Shown: in pieces, positions 30,010-45,616 of the stretch
Position numbering within the stretch: position 1 is the stretch's first letter
How the letters are laid out: each line of letters begins with the position of its first letter
NCBI GenBank assembly: GCA_016946835.1
Contig: JACVTC010000034.1
Span: 1,249,001-1,313,000 of the forward strand
Reading direction: 5' to 3'
Source of the DNA: Neocallimastix lanati (nom. inval.)
Lineage: Eukaryota; Neocallimastigomycota; Neocallimastigomycetes; Neocallimastigales; Neocallimastigaceae
Length of the DNA: 64,000 bases
Program-made: the position numbers and the translations under genes
Notes under the pieces: generated by a model
The model's database searches: none
What the model saw: only the letters and a program-made list of their open reading frames with translations
Told to the model about the DNA's origin: nothing

Positions 30010-30187
30010 AAATATAAATAATTCTGTAAATACTGATAATGTCGATAATTCAAATGACGAAAATAATTCTTCTATTATAAACTTTAGTTTTAATAATTAT
30101 TTAAAAAATCCATATGAAAATATAAGTGAGGTCAAAATTTCAAATTATTTTAAAAAAGTTAACTCAAAATCTTTAAAACTTCATTAA
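25899..30187 (+). CDS. Large Asn-rich low-complexity protein, function unknown
   Basis: Exons 25899-26036, 26181-26190 (ten nt only), 26404-26550 and 26733-30187 close in phase to 1249 residues. I do not recognise a family. The first 150 residues are the least biased (MLLSEEEYNNN start, RISSASSRSSGYDS, STLIIDDSPYDNSF); then come blocks of non-repetitive sequence separated by poly-Asn runs. Between 28810 and 29220 the protein is a tandem of ATIT, ATTIT or TTTIT spaced by five to ten or more Asn. Ser- and Asp-rich acidic patches occur near the C-terminus, which ends KKVNSKSLKLH. There is no signal peptide, membrane segment or catalytic motif. Several hundred residues of non-repetitive frame between the runs support a real gene. 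Poly-Asn proteins of this kind are often regulatory or RNA-associated in AT-rich genomes, but that is only analogy. Start chosen as the first ATG in phase with exons 2-4; the alternative acceptor 26407 would remove one residue. Confidence 0.75.
28741..29270 (+). repeat. AAT tract with ATIT-encoding minisatellite inside a CDS
   Basis: About a dozen units of GCTACTATTACT (Ala-Thr-Ile-Thr) separated by five to ten or more AAT codons, flanked by long pure AAT runs. All spacings are multiples of three, so the reading frame survives. Confidence 0.95.
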
Positions 30188-30541
30188 ATAATGATTGAAT
30201 GAAACATTATATCTTAATTAATATATATATATATTAATAAATTTTAAAGAGAAAAGAAAAATATTAAAAGAAAAGAAAAAGTTAATAAAAATTATAATAA
30301 TTTTAAAAAACTATCATTAATATTTTAATTATGGATTTTATTATTTTTATTATTATTTTTTTTTTTTTTTTTTTTTTTTTATTTTATTTTATTTTTATAT
30401 AAATTTATTTTTTATTTATTATTAAAATTATTATCATTATTATTTTATAAATTAAATTCGATTTATTTATAGTTTATTGGTTAATTAATTTATTCTATAA
30501 TTATTTAAAAACATGTATAAACATTGAATTAGACGTAATAA

Positions 30542-30589
<48 letters not shown>

Positions 30590-30665
30590 TTTGCTTCTTC
30601 TTCTTTTTCTTTATATGATAAATTATATAATTCTATAGTAATTCGTTTAATTTGAAAAAGATTTT
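30188..30665. other. Convergent intergenic region, Asn-rich gene and INTS9
   Basis: Under 0.5 kb between two 3' ends, with T-tracts at 30357-30380 and about 30545-30587. No gene is seen. The TTTATTTT-type AT sequence on both strands could serve polyadenylation in either direction, but no signal stands out from background. Confidence 0.55.
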
Positions 30666-34074
<3,409 letters not shown>

Positions 34075-34163
34075 TTTTTATTATTTTTCTGAAATTAAAA
34101 TTTATATTATTAAATAATTCGGATATATGAAAATAATAATTTATATGTAAAATACAGATATCA

Positions 34164-34199
<36 letters not shown>

Positions 34200-34815
34200 C
34201 TTATATACTTTATATTTTATAATTTCAATTAAATTTCATTAATTTATCTTTAAAATTTTATGAAAATTAAATTATGAACATTTTTTATTATTAAAAATGA
34301 TATTTTAATATATATTAATATATAATATATATTATTAAAGATGTTAAGGTTAGATTAATATTCCATAAATTAAAATAAATTTTATATTTTATATAGATAT
34401 GGTTAATATATATCAAAAATATATATCAAAAATATTTTTTTTTAATTTATTAATGTCATTTTATATTTCTTTTTCTTAATTAGAATATATTTTTAATTTT
34501 AATAAAAATATACTATAATTATATGTATTAATTTACTTTTATATAAAATAAAATTTTATACACAATATATTTTTTAGTTCGTTGTTTTAAAAAGCTTTAT
34601 AGTAATTGTATAATAAAGCTTGGAAATTAAATTTTTAGATAGCAACACTAATAATAATTAATAAATTTCAAAAGAAAATTAATATATAATATTATTAATA
34701 TTCTAAATTTAGCGAAACTATAATATATATAATTCTTTCAAATTAATATTCATTAAATATATTTTTATTGAAATTAAAATTTTATAAAAGTACTTTTGTT
34801 TAATAAATAATAAAT
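34075..34815. promoter_or_regulatory. Divergent intergenic region between INTS9 and BORCS5
   Basis: The two start codons face away from each other across about 740 bp of AT-rich sequence, so both promoters must lie here, possibly as one bidirectional promoter. There is an AAT microsatellite at 34160-34197. I cannot pick a TATA box or other element out of the A/T background. Confidence 0.5.
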
Positions 34816-35291
34816 ATGAAGGTATTATATATCGAAATAGTTATATCTTAAGAGTAACCATTAATTTGTATTATTATTTTATCTTATATATTAAAAGGAA
34901 GATCCAAATGATAAAATTATAGTTGTTACTCAAAAAAAAGAAGAGGAGGAAATTGAACCTGAAATAGAAACACTTAAAAATATTAAAAAAGTAAGAATGA
35001 AACAATTATAAAGAATGAACACTCTAAAAAACATTAATAAATTAATAGAATATATAGAATAAAAAAAAAAAAAGTTACATTTCAAATACATTTCAAATAC
35101 ATTTCAAATACATTTCAAATAGCATATCATTAATATATCATTAATATTAATAATTATTATAACCATTTCTTTTATTAACTTTTTAAAAGGTTCAACCACT
35201 TCTTTCAACTATTGATAGTTTAAATTGGAATAATTTTTTTTCAAATAGAAAAAATAATCAAACTATTCCAGGTAATAATAATAACAAATAA

Positions 35292-35344
<53 letters not shown>

Positions 35345-35793
35345 TTAAGTAAAATTACATTCATTTAAATAAACTATACATTAATCATTTAATGTAAATC
35401 CAATAATGTAGAAACTTTAAATCCTCAAGCATTTATTAATTTTTTTGAACAATATCAACAATACATTATGAAATGTTCACAAACTGTTATTAAAGACCAA
35501 GTAAATTATATATTGCTTTATAAATAATTTTGATATATAAAAATAACCTATTAATATAATTAATATATTATATTTTCTTTCAACTGTAACATATAATTAT
35601 AAGAATATACTATCCAGTAATTTCAAGCAATTATTAAGTTATTGTAATGATATAGAAGGACAAGTTTCACAAAAATTAACACGGACAAAACATATAGAAG
35701 ATCAACTAGTTGGATACGAAATAAGTACATGTTTTTATTTTAAATATATATATATATATATATACTTTTTTTTTTTTATTACTTTAATAATAT

Positions 35794-35835
<42 letters not shown>

Positions 35836-36026
35836 TAATTATATATATATAATGTGAAGTATCAAAAATTGAAGATGATATAGAAAAAACACAAATTCTC
35901 ATTTCAGATATAATAAGTAAAATTGATAAATTGGATGAGATTATTCCAGATGAATTAAAAATAAAAAATAATCCTGATAAATATTCAAAAATTCATAAAA
36001 TAAAAGAAACTCACAATCTACTATAA
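34816..36026 (+). CDS. BORCS5: BORC complex subunit 5 (BORCS5, LOH12CR1 family)
   Basis: Six exons: 34816-34821 (ATGAAG only), 34898-34990, 35190-35271, 35412-35500, 35604-35724, 35860-36026; 185 residues, against 196 in human BORCS5. Family landmarks appear in order: DKIIVVTQKK (human DIVVVAQG), an ETLKNIKKVQPLL stretch (human KLQEIPTFQPLL), LNPQAFINFFEQYQQY, KCSQTVIKDQN, then two long helices ending IISKIDKLDEIIPDEL (human LLDRLNSMLPEGERL). The helices are amphipathic and would form the coiled coil of the complex. BORC sits on the lysosome or late-endosome/vacuole surface and recruits Arl8 and kinesin for organelle movement. Human BORCS5 is N-myristoylated at Gly2; here residue 2 is Lys, so either membrane attachment differs or the two-codon first exon is wrong and an upstream exon is missed. 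It is divergent from INTS9. Confidence 0.88.
35287..35340. repeat. A53 homopolymer in BORCS5 intron 3
   Basis: An uninterrupted run of about 53 A within the 140-bp intron 35272-35411, among the longest homopolymers in the window. Its exact length is likely unreliable in the assembly. Confidence 0.9.
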
Positions 36027-36588
36027 ATTCTGTCAATGCTTTATTTCCTTTAAAACTAATACTTATACATATTTGAAAGTTAATACCAATTGCATACATA
36101 TATATAAAATTCAATTATTTTTGTGTATTTTTTTTTTTATTTTTGAAGGTAAAATAATTTTATTTAAAAAAAAATGAATTGTATATAATAAAAAGTATTT
36201 AATATAAATTTTAAAATTTTAAAATTTATATTAATATTTCTTTAAAATATATTATATATATTTTTATAATAATTTTATAAAAATTTTTAATATATAATAT
36301 ATTATTTTTTTTATTAAAATCTATTAAATATTTTATGTAATATATATAAATTTACTTATTACTAATAAAAATATACGTATTTAAAAAATATTATTTTCTT
36401 TGTTTAATTATAATTATAAATATTATTTTTTTTTTAATATTATATAAATTAATTTAAATTAAATAAAAATATTGAATTCAATAAAAAGCATTTCTTATAT
36501 TAAAAGTTTTCAAATTAATATGAAACATTAATTGATAAATATATGGAAATTATTAGTTTAAAATTGCATTATGATAGCTTAATTTGGT
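36027..36588. other. Convergent intergenic region, BORCS5 and SUZ gene
   Basis: About 560 bp between two 3' ends, AT-rich, with no open frame or repeat of note. Confidence 0.55.
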
Positions 36589-37219
36589 TCAATTAGAATT
36601 TCCAAAAATCTTTATTCTTGCTTTTTTATATTCTTCTTCGCGTTCTGCTAAAGACTTTGTTGGAGTAATTACATTTCTTTTTATTTGAATTTCTTCACGA
36701 TCCTTATTTTTTTCATTTTTATCTTTTTTCAAAATCTTTATCTATTATATATATATATAAATTTGTCATTAAAAAATATCATAACAAATTAATAAATATA
36801 TTATGTTAATTAAATAATATACTTGTGGGGTATATCCATTATTAAATTCCTCTGTTTGTAATATATATTTTTTCTTTTCACTGAAAATATAATAAATATT
36901 AATATATTCATATATTTATGTAAATATATATATTACATTAATAATTTTATGATTTAAAATATAAATATTTTTATATTAAAATAATTACAATTTTGGTATA
37001 GCAATTGGTTCATGATCTTCTAATTCCCAGTCATCAAGCTTATTATAAAACAGTGGGAAATAATAAAAATAAATCAATTATTATTAATATTTTAAATTTT
37101 TTTTTTTTTCTTATTGAAAATATATTACACATTTCATATTATTTTATTAAATAAAAATTATAATTACAAATGTATTTTACCTCTTCGGTTTTTCCTATAT
37201 TGTTTTCTTTGCAAATCAT
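36589..37219 (-). CDS. SZRD1: SUZ-domain protein (SZRD1 type)
   Basis: Four exons on the minus strand, 37219-37181, 37038-36989, 36880-36823 and 36741-36589 (TGA 36591-36589), give 99 residues with closed phases. The C-terminal half is a SUZ domain: PQIKILKKD, then TPTKSLAEREEEYKKARIKI followed by FG, which corresponds to human SZRD1 PQIRILKRP and PVKSLAQREAEYAEARKRI. The N-terminus has the short acidic Trp motif (LDDWELEDHEP) seen near the start of SZRD1. SUZ domains bind RNA; SZRD1 itself is poorly understood. There is no SUZ-C extension: the protein stops a few residues after the SUZ core (GNSN). At under 100 residues in four small exons, gene finders would probably miss it. Confidence 0.88.
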
Positions 37220-38480
37220 TATAAATGATATATATAAATGATATGTATATTATTACTATAAATTTTTATAAAATATATAAATATAATAGTACAAAAATTA
37301 ATATTAAATAAAATAAAATAAAATAAATAAAAAATAATAAAAATAAAAAAAATAAAAAAAATAAAAATTATTATTTGAAATTTATGAAATAAAAAAAAAT
37401 GTATTAGTAAATAATTATAAAAAAAATTTTTTAAAATATTTTTTAATATAAAAAATAATTTAAATTAAACTTTGTATATTTCTCAATAATAATTTGTATT
37501 TTTAAAAATTCAATTATGCCATCAGTTTTTTACATATTGTAATAAAACATATTATGTAGGACGTCAGATTTAATTTCATATATATTTAGAATGTTTTATT
37601 TAATAATTGTTCCTTTAAAGAAAGAGAAATAAATGAAATATAATATAATACATAAATATATATGTATCATTATTAATATTACATAATAATATTATAAGAA
37701 TATATAATATACATGTTATAAATACCATAATATAGGCTTGCCATGTTTCTTAATCTTGAAAACTATTATTATTTTTTTTTATGTATCTATCATAATAGCA
37801 ATAAATTATTTAAATATAATATATAAATATTTACATTATATTTAATGGGAATGTGGCATTTCGTCAAGTTGAAAATTATTAAATAAATAAATAAAATTAA
37901 ATATTATTAATATCGAATAAAAACAATTTTTAAAAAAAAAATTATTTTGAATTAATATTTATTTATTTATTCGTTTATTTATATCAATACTGTACTTGGC
38001 GAAATGCAACCTGGTGAAATACAATTTTGGGAAATGCAACTCTCCCAAATTTAATGTATCATACTCAATATATAAAATATAATATGTAAAATGGATGTGG
38101 TGTATTTCGGAACGTTGCATTTCGGAATATATCTTTATATGAATTGAGGCGTAGTTCACTAAACTGTTGAAGTATATGTGACAGTGGTGACTTAATTTAT
38201 TTTTGATAAATAAATAATAACATTTAAATTTTTAGGGAGAGGTCCAAAACGCCAAATTTTTTCACGTGATATATCAAATTTTGAGGCTTTTTAAATTAAT
38301 AGTTATATGATACTATTTTGTTGTATTATTAATTTGTAATTTTTTTCTTAAAATTTATTAAGTGAATAATTAAATAAATTATAATGGTTAGATAAAAATA
38401 AATATTTTTTTACATAAAAAAAAAATAAAATAAAATATTCAAACAATTAAAAATTTAATATTCAAACAATTAAAAGGTTT
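37220..38480. other. Intergenic region with a palindromic GAAATGCAAC element
   Basis: AT-rich sequence after the SUZ gene start. The only structured part is 37998-38124, where CGAAATGCAAC and its exact complement GTTGCATTTCG lie about 105 bp apart with related words between. An open frame across it (37959-38159, minus) is not a credible gene. After 38390 the sequence grades into the satellite array. Confidence 0.55.
37998..38124. repeat. Short palindromic dispersed element (MITE-like), copy 1
   Basis: CGAAATGCAAC at 38000-38010 and GTTGCATTTCG at 38114-38124 are an exact 11-bp inverted repeat. A second GAAATGCAACTCTCC lies inside at 38031. The same words occur at 47501 and 58640-58721. No coding sequence. 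A non-autonomous transposable element is inferred. Confidence 0.45.
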
Positions 38481-38489
38481 ATTTTAAAA

Positions 38490-41400
38490 AAAAAAAATAT
38501 TAATAAAATACTTTAACAATTATATAGATTTATTTATTTAAAAAAAATATTAATAAAATACTTTAACAATTATATAGATTTATTTATTTAAAAAATATTA
38601 ATAAAATATTTAAACAACTATTAATAAAATACTTTAACAATTATATAGATTTATTTATTTAAAAAATATTAATAAAATATTTAAACAACTATTAATAAAA
38701 TACTTTAGCAATTATATAGATTTATTTATTTAAAAAATATTAATAAAATATTTAAACAATTATATAGATTTATTTATTTAAAAAAAAATATTAATAAAAT
38801 ACTTTAACAATTATATAGATTTATTTATTTAAAAAATATTAATAAAATATTTAAACAATTATATAGATTTATTTATTTAAAAAAAATATTAATAAAATAC
38901 TTTAACAATTATATAGATTTATTTATTTAAAAAATATTAATAAAATATTTAAACAACTATTAATAAAATACTTTAGCAATTATATAGATTTATTTATTTA
39001 AAAAAAATATTAATAAAATACTTTAACAATTATATAGATTTATTTATTTAAAAAATATTAATAAAATATTTAAACAACTATTAATAAAATACTTTAACAA
39101 TTATATAGATTTATTTATTTAAAAAAAATATTAATAAAATACTTTAGCAATTATATAGATTTATTTATTTAAAAAAAAATATTAATAAAATACTTTAACA
39201 ATTATATAGATTTATTTATTTAAAAAAAATATTAATAAAATACTTTAACAATTATATAGATTTATTTATTAAAAAAATATTAATAAAATATTTAAACAAC
39301 TATTAATAAAATACTTTAGCAATTATATAGATTTATTTATTTAAAAAAAATATTAATAAAATACTTTAACGATTATATAGATTTATTTATTTAAAAAATA
39401 TTAATAAAATATTTAAACAACTATTAATAAAATACTTTAACAATTATATAGATTTATTTATTTAAAAAAATATTAATAAAATACTTTAACAATTATATAG
39501 ATTTATTTATTTAAAAAAAAATATTAATAAAATACTTTAACAATTATATATATTTATTTATTTAAAAAAAAATATTAATAAAATACTTTAACAATTATAT
39601 AGATTTATTTATTTAAAAAAAAATATTAATAAAATACTTTAACAATTATATAGATTTATTTATTTAAAAAATATTAATAAAATATTTAAACAACTATTAA
39701 TAAAATACTTTAACAATTATATAGATTTATTTATTTAAAAAAAATATTAATAAAATACTTTAACAATTATATAGATTTATTTATTTAAAAAAAAATATTA
39801 ATAAAATACTTTAACAATTATATAGATTTATTTATTTAAAAAATATTAATAAAATATTTAAACAATTATATAGATTTATTTATTTAAAAAAAATATTAAT
39901 AAAATACTTTAACAATTATATAGATTTATTTATTTAAAAAATATTAATAAAATATTTAAACAATTATATAGATTTATTTATTTAAAAAAAATATTAATAA
40001 AATACTTTAACAATTATATAGATTTATTTATTTAAAAAAAATATTAATAAAATACTTTAACAATTATATAGATTTATTTATTTAAAAAATATTAATAAAA
40101 TATTTAAACAATTATATAGATTTATTTATTTAAAAAAAATATTAATAAAATACTTTAACAATTATATAGATTTATTTATTTAAAAAATATTAATAAAATA
40201 TTTAAACAATTATATAGATTTATTTATTTAAAAAAAATATTAATAAAATACTTTAACAATTATATAGATTTATTTATTTAAAAAAAATATTAATAAAATA
40301 CTTTAACAATTATATAGATTTATTTATTTAAAAAATATTAATAAAATATTTAAACAACTATTAATAAAATACTTTAACAATTATATAGATTTATTTATTT
40401 AAAAAATATTAATAAAATATTTAAACAATTATATAGATTTATTTATTTAAAAAAAATATTAATAAAATACTTTAACAATTATATAGATTTATTTATTTAA
40501 AAAATATTAATAAAATATTTAAACAATTATATAGATTTATTTATTTAAAAAAAATATTAATAAAATACTTTAACAATTATATAGATTTATTTATTTAAAA
40601 AAAATATTAATAAAATACTTTAACAATTATATAGATTTATTTATTTAAAAAATATTAATAAAATATTTAAACAACTATTAATAAAATACTTTAACAATTA
40701 TATAGATTTATTTATTTAAAAAATATTAATAAAATATTTAAACAATTATATAGATTTATTTATTTAAAAAAAATATTAATAAAATACTTTAACAATTATA
40801 TAGATTTATTTATTTAAAAAATATTAATAAAATATTTAAACAATTATATAGATTTATTTATTTAAAAAAAATATTAATAAAATACTTTAACAATTATATA
40901 GATTTATTTATTTAAAAAAAATATTAATAAAATACTTTAACAATTATATAGATTTATTTATTTAAAAAAAATATTAATAAAATACTTTAACAATTATATA
41001 GATTTATTTATTTAAAAAATATTAATAAAATATTTAAACAACTATTAATAAAATACTTTAACAATTATATAGATTTATTTATTTAAAAAATATTAATAAA
41101 ATATTTAAACAATTATATAGATTTATTTATTTAAAAAAAATATTAATAAAATACTTTAACAATTATAAAGATTTATTTATTTAAAAAATATTAATAAAAT
41201 ATTTAAACAATTATATAGATTTATTTATTTAAAAAAAATATTAATAAAATACTTTAACAATTATATAGATTTATTTATTTAAAAAAAAATATTAATAAAA
41301 TACTTTAACAATTATATAGATTTATTTATTTAAAAAAAAATATTAATAAAATACTTTAACAATTATATATATTTATTTATTTAAAAAAAAAAATATTAAT

Positions 41401-43860
41401 AAAATACTTTAACAATTATATAGATTTATTTATTTAAAAAAAAATATTAATAAAATACTTTAACAATTATATAGATTTATTTATTTAAAAAATATTAATA
41501 AAATATTTAAACAATTATATAGATTTATTTATTTAAAAAAAATATTAATAAAATACTTTAGCAATTATATAGATTTATTTATTTAAAAAATATTAATAAA
41601 ATATTTAAACAACTATTAATAAAATACTTTAACAATTATATAGATTTATTTAATTAAAAAAAAATATTAATAAAATACTTTAACAATTATATAGATTTAT
41701 TTATTTAAAAAAAATATTAATAAAATACTTTAACAATTATATAGATTTATTTATTTAAAAAAAAATATTAATAAAATACTTTAACAATTATATAGATTTA
41801 TTTATTTAAAAAATATTAATAAAATATTTAAACAATTATATAGATTTATTTATTTAAAAAAAATATTAATAAAATACTTTAGCAATTATATAGATTTATT
41901 TATTTAAAAAATATTAATAAAATATTTAAACAACTATTAATAAAATACTTTAACAATTATATAGATTTATTTATTTAAAAAAAAATATTAATAAAATACT
42001 TTAACAATTATATAGATTTATTTATTTAAAAAAAAATATTAATAAAATACTTTAACAATTATATATATTTATTTATTTAAAAAAAAAATATTAATAAAAT
42101 ACTTTAACAATTATATATATTTATTTATTTAAAAAAAAATATTAATAAAATACTTTAACAATTATATAGATTTATTTATTTAAAAAAAAATATTAATAAA
42201 ATACTTTAACAATTATATAGATTTATTTATTTAAAAAAAATATTAATAAAATACTTTAACAATTATATAGATTTATTTATTTAAAAAATATTAATAAAAT
42301 ATTTAAACAATTATATAGATTTATTTATTTAAAAAAAATATTAATAAAATACTTTAGCAATTATATAGATTTATTTATTTAAAAAATATTAATAAAATAT
42401 TTAAACAACTATTAATAAAATACTTTAACAATTATATAGATTTATTTAATTAAAAAAAAATATTAATAAAATACTTTAACAATTATATAGATTTATTTAT
42501 TTAAAAAAAATATTAATAAAATACTTTAACAATTATATAGATTTATTTATTTAAAAAAAAATATTAATAAAATACTTTAACAATTATATAGATTTATTTA
42601 TTTAAAAAATATTAATAAAATATTTAAACAATTATATAGATTTATTTATTTAAAAAAAATATTAATAAAATACTTTAGCAATTATATAGATTTATTTATT
42701 TAAAAAATATTAATAAAATATTTAAACAACTATTAATAAAATACTTTAACAATTATATAGATTTATTTATTTAAAAAAAAATATTAATAAAATACTTTAA
42801 CAATTATATAGATTTATTTATTTAAAAAAAAATATTAATAAAATACTTTAACAATTATATATATTTATTTATTTAAAAAAAAAATATTAATAAAATACTT
42901 TAACAATTATATATATTTATTTATTTAAAAAAAAATATTAATAAAATACTTTAACAATTATATAGATTTATTTATTTAAAAAAAAATATTAATAAAATAC
43001 TTTAACAATTATATAGATTTATTTATTTAAAAAAAATATTAATAAAATACTTTAACAATTATATAGATTTATTTATTTAAAAAATATTAATAAAATATTT
43101 AAACAATTATATAGATTTATTTATTTAAAAAAAATATTAATAAAATACTTTAGCAATTATATAGATTTATTTATTTAAAAAATATTAATAAAATATTTAA
43201 ACAACTATTAATAAAATACTTTAACAATTATATAGATTTATTTAATTAAAAAAAAATATTAATAAAATACTTTAACAATTATATAGATTTATTTATTTAA
43301 AAAAAATATTAATAAAATACTTTAACAATTATATAGATTTATTTATTTAAAAAAAAATATTAATAAAATACTTTAACAATTATATAGATTTATTTATTTA
43401 AAAAATATTAATAAAATATTTAAACAATTATATAGATTTATTTATTTAAAAAAAATATTAATAAAATACTTTAGCAATTATATAGATTTATTTATTTAAA
43501 AAATATTAATAAAATATTTAAACAACTATTAATAAAATACTTTAACAATTATATAGATTTATTTATTTAAAAAAAAATATTAATAAAATACTTTAACAAT
43601 TATATAGATTTATTTATTTAAAAAAAAATATTAATAAAATACTTTAACAATTATATATATTTATTTATTTAAAAAAAAAATATTAATAAAATACTTTAAC
43701 AATTATATATATTTATTTATTTAAAAAAAAATATTAATAAAATACTTTAACAATTATATAGATTTATTTATTTAAAAAAAAATATTAATAAAATACTTTA
43801 ACAATTATATAGATTTATTTATTTAAAAAAAAATTAATAAAATATTTAAACAATTATTAA
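38490..43860. repeat. 5.3-kb tandem satellite array, about 50-bp monomer
   Basis: The basic monomer is about 50 bp: TATTAATAAAATACTTTAAC, then AATTATATAGATTTATTTAT, then TTAAAAAAAA. It alternates irregularly with a shorter variant carrying ATATTTAAACAA(C/T)TATTA, giving mixed units of about 45, 50 and 70 bp. Rare marked variants (TTAGC for TTAAC, TATATATTT for TATAGATTT, TTAATTAAAA for TTATTTAAAA) recur in fixed order in the right half. There is no open frame. The left edge grades into looser copies from 38430, and the right edge decays by 43860-44020. Confidence 0.97.
41643..43850. repeat. 796-bp higher-order repeat within the satellite
   Basis: The marked variant ATTTATTTAATTAAAA follows the G at 41643, 42439 and 43235, exactly 796 bp apart each time. 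Paired TATATATTTATTTA variants at about 42062/42114 recur near 42858/42910 and again near 43654/43706. Two full copies and a third partial one read as near-identical, so the array expanded recently by multi-monomer blocks. Confidence 0.88.
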
Positions 43861-44196
43861 TAAAATTAATTATAAACATTAATAATAAAATATAAAAATA
43901 TAAAAATATATTATTGATATTAATAATAAAGTATAAAAATATAGGATTATTTATTTTAAAAAAACTATAAATAAAATATTTAAACAATTATTAATAAAAT
44001 TAATTATAATAATAAAATTATAGAATATTTATTTAAACTACATAAATTTTATCAAGTATATAAACATTTTAACTTTTTAATAATTATAAATTTTTTAATT
44101 AATAAATTTAATTATAAGTTTTTGTATGAAAGAATTTTAATGATTTTTTCTTTTGGAAATTCCTCTGTCATTTCATAATTATTTATTATTAAATAA
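43861..44196. other. Decayed satellite edge and AT-rich spacer
   Basis: Degenerate relics of the satellite (ATATTTAAACAATTATTAAT words) with an ATTGATATTAATAATAAAGT stretch at 43913-43943 that recurs in the same orientation at 46796-46825, beyond the transposase. Confidence 0.6.
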
Positions 44197-44199
44197 TAT

Positions 44200-45616
44200 T
44201 TATAAAATATTATTTAAATTAGTTAAACATTCAAACCACAATTTAGAAAGATCACTTCTATCATATTTTATATTAATTAACTTGGCTTCTTTATTTTTGT
44301 ATTTTTCAATTAAGATATTAATTTCATCAGTTTTTGTTTTTATTTTTTTTTTCATTCTCCAAATTCCTTTTATTTTCATTTGGTAATCATAATATGATAA
44401 ATGTTCCTGTTCTTTTAATTTATTTATTAATTCATAAAAATTTGGTTTCATTGGAAATAGTTTATTTAAAGAATTATTGAGTGATTCTGAAGCATTATTG
44501 GTTATATGTTCAATATTATTATAATAATTCCAACTTTTCATATCGTAACCAATTAAATATGTTTCATAAAAATATTCTAAAAATTTTAAAAATTGACAAG
44601 AATTTTTTTCAATGGATTTAGTTTTAATTAATGAAAAAATATCCATTATGTATTCAGGGTTGATAAATGGTAAGTTTGAAATTCCTTTGTAATAATTAAA
44701 TATTTTTTCATCATCGTTCACTTCATTACGGCACAATTCATTTTTTTTAATTTCTAATAAATTTTTATAATGCCAAATACAATATTTAATATTTATATTA
44801 GGAAATATTTTTTTAACTGCTTTGGATATGCCTTTTTCAAAATCGCAATGTACATTTTTTGGTTCAGTTATAATATTATTATTAGAATTTTGTTTTAATT
44901 TATTGAATAACATTTTATATGTTTTTTGCTTTTTATTTCTTAATATTGCATAAGAAGTAGTATAAAAACTATTCAATTCTTTAACGTAAGTTCTAGTAAT
45001 AAACACTTGTTGACTAAATTTAGGTGCGATATAAAAAGTACCATCCACAAATATATCATTATTTCTTAAATAATTTTGCTTGGAAAGGGGATTGAAAAAT
45101 TACTAAATCAGAATTTTTGAATATCATAAAATCTTCATTTCGTTCAGTTTTATAATATTCAGATTCATTAGGAATTTCATTAAAAGTTGTTACATTGGAT
45201 GGTAGTTTTTTATTAATACTTCTTAATATTAGAGTTTTAACTGAAATATATTCTGGACACGGATATATAAATCCCATTTCTTTAGAAATTTCATTATATA
45301 GTCTTTTTCGTTTTATATCAAAAGGATTTGAATGTTTTTTAATTTCATCTTTAATTTTATGTTTCATTACAGATAGGGATACACTGTATTCGTTTCCAGG
45401 ATGATTATGTAAACTCTCATATTTTAAGATTTCTTTCTCATTATTTAAAATAATAAAAGATTTACATTTATTATTTTTGTTATATTCGGTACATTTATAA
45501 ACTCTTGAATTATCTTTCCTTGAATGTGAAAAATTAAATTTATATTGTTTATTAATAATGATTTGTTCTTCTCCTTTATTAGACTCACTTATATAAATAG
45601 TTATGTTTTCTTCCAT
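44200..45616 (-). pseudogene. FLYWCH/MULE-type transposase, frameshifted
   Basis: Two consecutive minus-strand frames form one protein. The upstream part (45616-45059, 185 residues) has a FLYWCH-type zinc finger: CTEYNKNNKCKSFI with HNHPG downstream, the Cys-Cys-His-His order of that family. The downstream part (about 45057-44200, about 285 residues) has the MULE core: FVDGTF, HCDFEKG and NNASESLNNS, giving the acidic catalytic residues, plus CIWHYKNL. The frames differ by one nucleotide near 45058-45075, with TAA at 45061-45059 ending the first. This is a broken copy or a base-calling error in an A/T run. Together about 470 residues, a plausible near-full length. MULE enzymes excise and insert Mutator-like DNA transposons. 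No terminal inverted repeats were identified. It lies between the satellite and a base-composition island. Confidence 0.88.

Noticed and set aside
37959-38159. 66-codon minus-strand frame
   Set aside because: It crosses the palindromic GAAATGCAAC element; its His- and Tyr-rich sequence resembles no protein and has no conserved copy at the other element sites.
38490-43860. CRISPR-like regularly spaced repeats
   Set aside because: The units abut without unique spacers and the genome is eukaryotic; this is satellite DNA.
44153-45404. Plus-strand frames opposite the transposase
   Set aside because: Antisense shadows; the minus-strand frames carry the FLYWCH and MULE motifs.
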